Shown here: positions 58,408 to 64,000 of the stretch, in pieces
Position numbering within the stretch: position 1 is the first letter of the stretch
How the letters are laid out: every line of letters begins with the position of its first letter
Position numbers and translations under genes: made by a program
Assembly: GCF_002224125.1 (NCBI RefSeq)
Contig: NZ_NCSM01000035.1
Coordinates: 51,893-115,892, forward strand
DNA from: Streptomyces sp. NBS 14/10
GTDB lineage: Bacteria > Actinomycetota > Actinomycetes > Streptomycetales > Streptomycetaceae
Direction of reading: 5' to 3'
Length of the DNA stretch: 64,000 nucleotides
Notes under the pieces: generated by a model
The model's database searches: none
Seen by the model: only the letters and a program-made list of their open reading frames with translations
What the model was told of the DNA's origin: nothing

Positions 58408-60861
58408 ATGGGGGATGTCTTACCCGGCGAGCCGGGGGGCGGGGCGGGGCGCGGTGGAGTGTGGTCGGACCTGTCGGGCTCGGCTCGTGATGTGGTGCAG
58501 GCCGGGCAGGTTTCCGGTGGCGTTCACTTCCACGGTGCCGCGCCCGTGAAGGTGGAGGTTCCGGTGCCACGACAGCTCCCACGTGACGTGTCCGGCTTCG
58601 TCGGCCGGGCCTCCGAACTCGCCGAGTTGGCCGCGCTGCTACGCGAGGGCGCGGGCGACGGCGACAGCGACAGCGACAGCGACAGCGACGGCACGGATGG
58701 CTCGGTGTCGGTGGTGATGATCGCCGGGACGGCCGGGGTCGGCAAGACCTCGCTCGCCGTCCGCCTGGCCCACCGGATCAGCGGGAGCTTCCCCCACGGC
58801 CAGTTGTTCGTGAACCTGCGCGGCTACGACACCGGACCGTCCCTGGCGCCCGCAGCCGTGCTGGGGCGATTCCTGGGCGCGCTCGGCATCCCTGCCCCGG
58901 CCATCCCGGTCGGGCTGGAGGAGCGTGCGGAGCTGTACCGGTCGCTGCTGGCGGGCAAGCAGGTCCTGGTGGTGCTGGACAACGCCGCCACCGTCGGCCA
59001 GGTACGCCCACTGCTGCCCGGAACCGCCGGGTGCCTGACGGTGGTGACCAGCCGCCACCGCCTCTCTGGGCTGGCCGTGCGCGACGGCGCCCGCCGTATC
59101 ACCTTGGGCATGCTCACCGAGCGGGAGTCTGCCGACCTGATCAACGCGGCCACCCGTGGTTACCGCGCCGGCGACGACCCAGCACAGATCGCCGAACTGG
59201 CCCGGCTGTGCGCGCGTCTTCCGCTGGCGCTGCGGATCGCCGCCGAACGCGCCGCCACCCACCCGCTGCTGGCCCTACCCGAGCTGGCCGCCCAGTTGCG
59301 TGACGAGTCAACCCTGTGGGACGCGCTCTCCAGCCCCGACGAGGAAGAAGCCGACGCCGTACGCACCGTCTTCGCCTGGTCCTACCGCACGCTCCCGCCC
59401 CCCGCCGCCCGCCTGTTCCGTCTCCTGGGTCTGCACCCCGGCCCGGACTTCTCGGTCCATGCCGCCGCCGCCCTGACCGAACAGGAGCCTCGGCGGGCCC
59501 ATGGCCTGCTGGACCTGCTGGCCGGAGCCCATCTGGTCGAGTCCACCAGCGCGGACCGGTACCAGTTCCACGACCTGCTGCGCGCCTACGCCACCGACCA
59601 GGCCCACCAGGAAGAGACCCTCGAAGACCAGCACGCCGCACTCAAGCGACTGGCCGACTGGTACCTGCACACCGCCGATGCCGCCTGCACGGCGGCCCAG
59701 AGCTTCGACGGCTCCATCCTGCCCCAGGGACAAACCGGCCCGGCATCAGCACTGACCTTCGACGGACAGCAGGACGCCTTCGCCTGGCACCAGAGCGAGC
59801 AGGCAAACCTCCTGGCCGTCGTACAAGCTGCCGCACAGGCCGAGCTTGACGAGATCGCGTGGCAGCTACCCGCCGCCTTGCACGGCATTCACATGGCCCG
59901 CAGTGTTTTCGACGACTGGCAGGCGATGGCCCGCCTCGGGCTGGAGGCCGCCCAGCGGCTGGGCGACCGGCGGGCCCAGGCCCTCATGCACAACACCCTG
60001 GGCATTGCGGCCAAGGACTCCAGGCAACTGGCGCAGGCCGCCGAACACCACGAAGCCGCGCTCGATCTGCGCACCCGTATCGGCGACCAAGCCGGCGTGG
60101 CCGAATCCGCCAACGGCCTGGGCCTGGTCCACCTATGGCGCCACGAACCAACCGCCGGCCGCACCCGCCTGGAACAGGCCCTGGCCCTCTACCAGCGGTA
60201 CGGCCCCCGGCACTGGACCGGCGTGGTCCTCTGCGGCCTCGGCTTCACCGCCGCGGCCCTCGGCGAACCCCACGAGGCAGCCCGCTTCGCCCACCAAGCC
60301 CTGGCCGTGTACCGCGAAACCGGGGCCGACCACTCGCTGCACATCGACGCCCTGCAACTTCTGGCCCGTCTCGCCCGCGAAGCCGGCCACTACGCCCAAG
60401 CCGAGGAGTACCTTGCCGACGCCCTAGCCCTCCAGGAACACTCCAGCTTCGTCACCATCGATGCGGCTCTCCGCCTCGAACAGGCCACCCTGCACCGGGC
60501 ACAAGGCCGCCACGACCAAGCCCTTGAAACGTACTGGGCCTGCGAGACACTTCAGCGCTCCATCGGCAACCGCACCGGCCAGGCCCATGCCTACGACGGC
60601 ATCGGCCAGACCATGCGCGCCCTCGGCCGCCTCCAGGAAGCCATCGACTTCCACACCATGGCCGCCCGCATCCTCCACGACCCGCCCCAGCCCTGGGACC
60701 TGGCCCGGACACTCACCCACCTCGCCGACGCCCACGCCGACAACGACCAGCCCGGACAAGCCCGCAACCACCGCGCCGAAGCCCTCACCCTCCTCGCCCC
60801 CTTCCCCGACCCCCAGGCCACCGCCCTCCGCCAGCGGCTCCAACAACTGATCGCCGAATGA
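58408..60861 (+). CDS. NB-ARC / TPR signal-transduction ATPase with amyloid-like N-motif
   Basis: An 817-residue STAND ATPase of AfsR-like architecture without a DNA-binding domain. The N-terminus has a short motif, DVVQAGQVSGGVHFHG (28-43), then the NB-ARC domain. This has P-loop GTAGVGKTS (107-115), LFVNLRGYD, Walker B QVLVVLDNA, VVTSRHRLSGL and ARLPLALRIAAERA in place of GLPLA. A winged-helix region follows (FAWSYRTLPPPAARLFRLLG), then TPR-like helices from about residue 500 to the end (for example AQALMHNTLGIAAKDSRQLA). A DSDSDSDS linker comes from 6-nt repeats near 58654-58692. The ATG at 58408 follows GAGGGGAAGG. It would act as a ligand-triggered switch. The downstream effector is unknown. 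Confidence 0.92.
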   Translation: MGDVLPGEPGGGAGRGGVWSDLSGSARDVVQAGQVSGGVHFHGAAPVKVEVPVPRQLPRDVSGFVGRASELAELAALLREGAGDGDSDSDSDSDGTDGSVSVVMIAGTAGVGKTSLAVRLAHRISGSFPHGQLFVNLRGYDTGPSLAPAAVLGRFLGALGIPAPAIPVGLEERAELYRSLLAGKQVLVVLDNAATVGQVRPLLPGTAGCLTVVTSRHRLSGLAVRDGARRITLGMLTERESADLINAATRGYRAGDDPAQIAELARLCARLPLALRIAAERAATHPLLALPELAAQLRDESTLWDALSSPDEEEADAVRTVFAWSYRTLPPPAARLFRLLGLHPGPDFSVHAAAALTEQEPRRAHGLLDLLAGAHLVESTSADRYQFHDLLRAYATDQAHQEETLEDQHAALKRLADWYLHTADAACTAAQSFDGSILPQGQTGPASALTFDGQQDAFAWHQSEQANLLAVVQAAAQAELDEIAWQLPAALHGIHMARSVFDDWQAMARLGLEAAQRLGDRRAQALMHNTLGIAAKDSRQLAQAAEHHEAALDLRTRIGDQAGVAESANGLGLVHLWRHEPTAGRTRLEQALALYQRYGPRHWTGVVLCGLGFTAAALGEPHEAARFAHQALAVYRETGADHSLHIDALQLLARLAREAGHYAQAEEYLADALALQEHSSFVTIDAALRLEQATLHRAQGRHDQALETYWACETLQRSIGNRTGQAHAYDGIGQTMRALGRLQEAIDFHTMAARILHDPPQPWDLARTLTHLADAHADNDQPGQARNHRAEALTLLAPFPDPQATALRQRLQQLIAE

Positions 60862-60906
60862 CAAGCCAATGACAAGGCGGCGAGGCGCGCCACCGAGGAT
60901 GAGCGG

Positions 60907-61236
60907 GTGTGGCTGGTCTGGTATTCCGGCAGCAGCCGCGGCGGCACGTTCCTGACCCGGATCACCCCCGCCACGGGTGAGGTGACCAGTTGGCGCAGCC
61001 CCGTACGTGATCCGGACGGATTCGCCGTACGCGGCCGCCGAGCGGTTCTGACCAGGCGTAACCACAACCAGCGGTCGACCGAAGTGATCCGGGCCGAGTT
61101 GATCGGCGACACGTGGAGCGTGACCGAGCGGCGCTCGGTACGAGTGCCCGGCCGGGTGGTCATGCGCTGCGGTCAGGGGCGCGACGGCTTTCTGTGGCTT
61201 CGTGCCGGTGACACCTGGCTCCGTATCGCGGCCTGA
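60907..61236 (+). CDS. Small protein, beta-propeller fragment-like
   Basis: A 109-residue protein, rich in Trp, Arg and beta strands (VWLVWYSGSSRGGTFLTRIT, GEVTSWRSPVRDPDGFAVRG, GFLWLRAGDTWLRI). The repeated strand pattern suggests two propeller blades, but no full family is recognised. The GTG at 60907 has GAGG eight bases upstream. The frame is the same as that of the NB-ARC gene and is open from its TGA stop, so it is the first reading frame after that stop codon; independent translation is more likely than readthrough. Confidence 0.6.
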   Translation: MWLVWYSGSSRGGTFLTRITPATGEVTSWRSPVRDPDGFAVRGRRAVLTRRNHNQRSTEVIRAELIGDTWSVTERRSVRVPGRVVMRCGQGRDGFLWLRAGDTWLRIAA

Positions 61237-61322
61237 CACAGCGCGGAAATCCACGCGCGCCCGGCGGCTCCCGGACGGTACGGTCGATGCCTCTCCGGCG
61301 GCGGCCGAAAGGAGCGCGCCCG

Positions 61323-61544
61323 ATGCCCGCACCGTCCGGCTTCGCCTACCGACAGCGCGGCGACGGCAGCGTGGTCATCACCCACAACGGCCGCGCGGCG
61401 ACCACCCTGCGCGGTGCCCGGGCGGCGCAGTTCATCGCCGAGGCCGAGACGGACGATCCGCAAGAGGTGATGGCGCGCTGGACCGGCAACTACCGCCGGG
61501 GCAACGAGCGCACCGCCCGCGACCACCCGCGAAACCGGCACTGA
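61323..61544 (+). CDS. Small conserved actinobacterial protein
   Basis: A 73-residue basic protein: FAYRQRGDGSVVITHNGRAA with two or three beta strands, then ARAAQFIAEAE and the ending RWTGNYRRGNERTARDHPRN. The TGNYRRGNERTAR ending recurs in small Streptomyces proteins of unknown function. It could bind nucleic acid given its charge (inference). The ATG at 61323 has AAAGGAG eight bases upstream. It is convergent with the LysR gene. Confidence 0.75.
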   Translation: MPAPSGFAYRQRGDGSVVITHNGRAATTLRGARAAQFIAEAETDDPQEVMARWTGNYRRGNERTARDHPRNRH

Positions 61545-61583
61545 ACGACGATCATCAGCGTTGATCAGCACCCCTCAGGCCGC

Positions 61584-62525
61584 TCAGTCCCACCCCTCCC
61601 CGGCCTGAGGTTCGGGCAGCCAGTCCTGCGCCGGGTCGTACTCCAGCCAGCGGCTGCGCCCCGCCTCCGCCGCGAGCGCGCTCAGCAGGGCGGACAGGTG
61701 AGGGGGTCCGCTGCCGCACCACAGCAACGACCAGGCGTACAGCGGCGTGGGGTCGACCAGCGGAACGGACCGGATCCCCGGAATGTGGGGAAGCGGCACG
61801 TCGGCCGGTATCAGCGAGAAGCGGCGCGGGTCCGCGGCCAGGGCGGCGAGGAAACCGTCCAGCCCCAGGTTGGTGCCTTCGGCACGGTCGCGGATGCCGA
61901 ACCGCTCGGCGAAACGGTGCAGGAAGTCGAGCCGGTCCAGCGTCGCGGGGGCCCACAGCAGGCTGTCCCGCAGCTGCTCGGGCCGCAGGGCGGGCTCGTC
62001 CGCCAGGGGATGGTCCGCGCTGAGGACGGCGTCCACCGGCTCCAGCCGTACCAGACGGTGTGTCAGCCCCGCGGGCAGCGGTGGATGGACACGGCCGAAC
62101 GCGGCGTCGATGTCGCCGCGCAGCAGCGCCGCCGCCACCGACGGCAGATCGCGACCGTGTCCGAGTTCCAGCGGTGGTGGTGCGTCGCTGCCCGCCGCCA
62201 CCTGTGCCAGCGTGCGCATGGGTGCGTAGAGGTGGCCCCATACGTCGACCCGCAGCGGCCGGTGTTCGTCCAGGGCCGCGGCGACGGCCCGGTCCGCGGC
62301 GGCCAGCGTCTGCCGGGCCGGTTCCAGGAAGCGGTGGCCGGCGCGGGTCAGCTCCACCCCTTGGCCGGTACGCAGGAACAGCGAGGTGCCCAGTACGGAC
62401 TCCAGGCGCGCGATCCGCTTGGACAGCGCCTGTTGCGAAATCGACAGCGCCTCGGCCGCCCGTCCGAAGTGCGCCTCCTCGGCGGCGAGAACGAAGGCGT
62501 GTACCTGCGCCAGATCGAGGTCCAT
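61584..62525 (-). CDS. LysR-family transcriptional regulator
   Basis: A 313-residue LysR regulator. The N-terminal helix-turn-helix is LAQVHAFVLAAEEAHFGRAA followed by LSISQQALSKRIARLESVLG and LFLRTGQGVELTRAGHRFLE. The C-terminal effector domain includes VDVWGHLYAPMRTLAQVAAG and a typical LSADHPLADEPALRPEQLRD. It is divergent from the quinone oxidoreductase gene with a palindrome between them, so it probably controls that gene and itself. The ATG at 62525 begins at the conserved first helix. Confidence 0.92.
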   Translation of the reverse strand: MDLDLAQVHAFVLAAEEAHFGRAAEALSISQQALSKRIARLESVLGTSLFLRTGQGVELTRAGHRFLEPARQTLAAADRAVAAALDEHRPLRVDVWGHLYAPMRTLAQVAAGSDAPPPLELGHGRDLPSVAAALLRGDIDAAFGRVHPPLPAGLTHRLVRLEPVDAVLSADHPLADEPALRPEQLRDSLLWAPATLDRLDFLHRFAERFGIRDRAEGTNLGLDGFLAALAADPRRFSLIPADVPLPHIPGIRSVPLVDPTPLYAWSLLWCGSGPPHLSALLSALAAEAGRSRWLEYDPAQDWLPEPQAGEGWD

Positions 62526-62591
62526 GGCTCTCACCCTAGAGGTCCATCCAGAGAGGTACGCGCCTCTCGCCATAGGGCGACAGCCATGGGT

Positions 62592-62608
62592 GACAACCAT
62601 AGGTTGTC
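62592..62608. promoter_or_regulatory. LysR-type operator
   Basis: GACAACC-ATA-GGTTGTC is a perfect 7-bp inverted repeat. A second half site (GGTTGTTGG) follows at 62621-62629. It lies in the 130-base divergent region and is the natural binding site of the LysR protein. Confidence 0.75.
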
Positions 62609-62655
62609 GGCTCGCCCAGCAGGTTGTTGGCCCGTCCGGTGCCACCGCCGATTAC

Positions 62656-63612
62656 ATGATCCGCATGCAGAGACTGATCCCCACGGGAGATCCGGCGCGC
62701 CCGGTGGAGTTCACCGAGGACGCCCAGCCCGTCCCGGCGCCGGACGAGGCGCTGATCCGCGTCGAGGCGTTCGCGCCGAACCGAGGCGAGACGTTCCTCC
62801 TGGAACGACCGAAGCCGGGCCTGATGCCCGGCAAGGACGTCGCCGGCCTGGTGGTGCAGGCAGCCGCCGACGGATCCGGCCCGCGGGTCGGCACCCGCGT
62901 GGTGGGCCACCCGCCCCGGGGCGGCTGGGCCGAGTACGTGGCCGTACCCACCCACTCGCTCGCCGAACTGCCCGACTCCCTCAGCGCCGTCGACGCCGCG
63001 GCCCTGCCGCTGGCCGGCATCACCGCGCTGCGGCTGCTGCGCACCGCCGGCAGCGTGACGGGTCGGCGGATGCTGGTGACCGGCGCCTCGGGCGGTGTCG
63101 GCCACTACGTCACCGAACTGGCCGCCGCCGCGGGCGCGGAGGTCACCGTGGTGACCGCCACCCCGTCGCGCGCCGAGCGGCTGCTCGCTCTGGGGGCCGC
63201 GGCGGCCGTACACGCGGTGGCCGAGGCGCGGGGGCCGTTCGACGTGGTGCTGGAGTCCACCGGCGGCGCCGATCTGCCGGTCGCGCTGTCCAAGCTGGCC
63301 CCGGGCGGCACGCTGATCTGGTTCGGCCAGGCCAGCCGTACCCCGGCGACGCTGGACTTCTTCGACCTCCTCAGCGGCCCGGAAGGCGCCGTCATCCGCC
63401 ACTTCCACTACGCGGGACCCAACGCGGCCCCCAACACGGGCCCGACCTACGGACACGACCTGGCCACCCTGGTGCGCCTGGTGCGCGACGGGCGGCTGCA
63501 TCCGGAGATCGGCCGCACCGCGGACTGGGCGAAGACCGCCGAGACCCTGGTCGACCTGCGGGAGCGCCGGATCCGCGGCAAGGCGGTCCTCACCACGGGG
63601 GTGGTGTCGTGA
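62656..63612 (+). CDS. Zinc-independent quinone oxidoreductase / MDR-type dehydrogenase
   Basis: A 318-residue medium-chain dehydrogenase/reductase of the quinone reductase type. The N-terminal GroES-like domain has EALIRVEAFAPNRGETFLLE and MPGKDVAGLVV. The NADPH-binding domain has RRMLVTGASGGVGHYVTELA, and VVLESTGGADLPVALSKLAP follows. Structural and catalytic zinc cysteines are absent, as expected of the quinone branch. Substrate unknown. The start may be the ATG at 62656 or that at 62665. It is divergent from the LysR regulator and overlaps the next gene (GTGA). Confidence 0.92.
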   Translation: MIRMQRLIPTGDPARPVEFTEDAQPVPAPDEALIRVEAFAPNRGETFLLERPKPGLMPGKDVAGLVVQAAADGSGPRVGTRVVGHPPRGGWAEYVAVPTHSLAELPDSLSAVDAAALPLAGITALRLLRTAGSVTGRRMLVTGASGGVGHYVTELAAAAGAEVTVVTATPSRAERLLALGAAAAVHAVAEARGPFDVVLESTGGADLPVALSKLAPGGTLIWFGQASRTPATLDFFDLLSGPEGAVIRHFHYAGPNAAPNTGPTYGHDLATLVRLVRDGRLHPEIGRTADWAKTAETLVDLRERRIRGKAVLTTGVVS

Positions 63613-64000
63613 ACGTCGCCGGCCTCGCCGCGGAGAATCTGACGCGCGCCACCGCCGCCGGGCTCGACCCTCACGAATACCACCGTGTCACTGCCGAATT
63701 GGCCTCGGTCGACGACTGGGGACAGACATTCATGAGGGCCGCTCGCCGCCACCTCGTACGCGCGGAGCAGGCCGCCTCCCCGATATCGACCGGCGCGCAC
63801 TACCAAGTGGCCGCGCGCTGGTTCCACCTCGCCACCCTGGGCCCGTACACGGACCGGGCTCCGGCCGAGACCCAGGCTGCCGCCGAGGCCGACGCCGCGA
63901 TGCGCCGCGCGCTGGAGATTCTGGAACCCGGCGCCAGCCGGCTCGACGGGCCCGCCTTCGCCGGCTGGCTCCGCGGCCCTGCCGACGCGCCCGCCACCGT
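63609..64000 (+). CDS. Alpha/beta hydrolase, FrsA-like, 5' part only
   Basis: Read from the sequence: a GTG at 63609 overlaps the stop of the oxidoreductase (GTGA), and the frame stays open to the window end, giving about 130 residues. The part seen is the helical N-terminal region of FrsA-like hydrolases: HYHRVTAELASVDDWGQTF-type helices, HYQVAARWFHLATLGPY, AAMRRALEILEPGASRLDGP and the start of the fold (AGWLRGPADAPA). The catalytic Ser lies beyond the window. It probably forms an operon with the oxidoreductase under the LysR regulator. Confidence 0.75.
   Translation, partial: MNVAGLAAENLTRATAAGLDPHEYHRVTAELASVDDWGQTFMRAARRHLVRAEQAASPISTGAHYQVAARWFHLATLGPYTDRAPAETQAAAEADAAMRRALEILEPGASRLDGPAFAGWLRGPADAPAT

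Overview
The window is a stretch of high-GC actinomycete chromosome, almost certainly from a Streptomyces. The evidence is the very high GC at third codon positions, frequent GTG and TTG starts, ATGA/GTGA stop-start overlaps, an LAETG-anchored surface protein of the type known from Streptomyces, a PhoP-type direct repeat before a PiT phosphate transporter, a DUF397 protein, an NB-ARC/TPR protein, and dispersed palindromic elements. No rRNA, tRNA, insertion sequence, phage gene or CRISPR array was found. The last gene is cut by the window end.

Layout. (1) 141-5611: a hypothetical HEAT-like protein, an alpha/beta hydrolase, a class II aldolase, and a PiT phosphate transporter with a PHO box and a small membrane partner. 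(2) 5618-15906: a cobalamin riboswitch followed by a tightly coupled set: cobD, cobQ, a chelatase I/D fusion, cobO, cobB, a CobE/CbiG-C protein, a CbiX-type chelatase and cobC. It ends at a strong hairpin. (3) 16002-20055: an LAETG surface protein, an amidohydrolase, and a SigE-family sigma factor with a coupled membrane protein. (4) 20409-23671: ectABCD for ectoine and 5-hydroxyectoine. (5) 23851-34660: mixed metabolism, including a class V aminotransferase-fold enzyme, a FrnE-type DsbA protein, a possible RHH/Fic-like toxin-antitoxin pair, an oxoglutarate-semialdehyde dehydrogenase divergent from an IclR regulator, a two-component system, an aldo/keto reductase and an NCS2 purine permease. 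(6) 34818-57621: a large pectin locus. (7) 57573-64000: a DUF397 protein, an NB-ARC/TPR protein with an amyloid-like N-terminal motif, two small unknown proteins, and a LysR regulator divergent from a quinone oxidoreductase and a truncated alpha/beta hydrolase.

How the pectin region may work. Secreted lyases (PL9, two PL1, a PL1-CE8 fusion), a rhamnogalacturonan acetylesterase and a GH43 enzyme would cut pectin and its arabinan or xylan decorations. A sugar ABC importer (two permeases and one lipoprotein, without an ATPase) takes up the fragments. Uronate dehydrogenase and 5-dehydro-4-deoxyglucarate dehydratase oxidise galacturonate to 2-oxoglutarate semialdehyde. An IlvD/Edd dehydratase with three Fe-S cysteines and a DapA-family enzyme resemble the L-arabinonate route to the same semialdehyde. 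The dehydrogenase at 26641-28170 would then make 2-oxoglutarate. GntR-, IclR- and LacI-type operator candidates sit at the key promoters.

The sequence also carries many short tandem repeats, both inside genes (cobD, sigma factor, histidine kinase, gntR, NB-ARC gene) and between pectin genes. One dispersed hairpin element occurs three times, twice inside reading frames.
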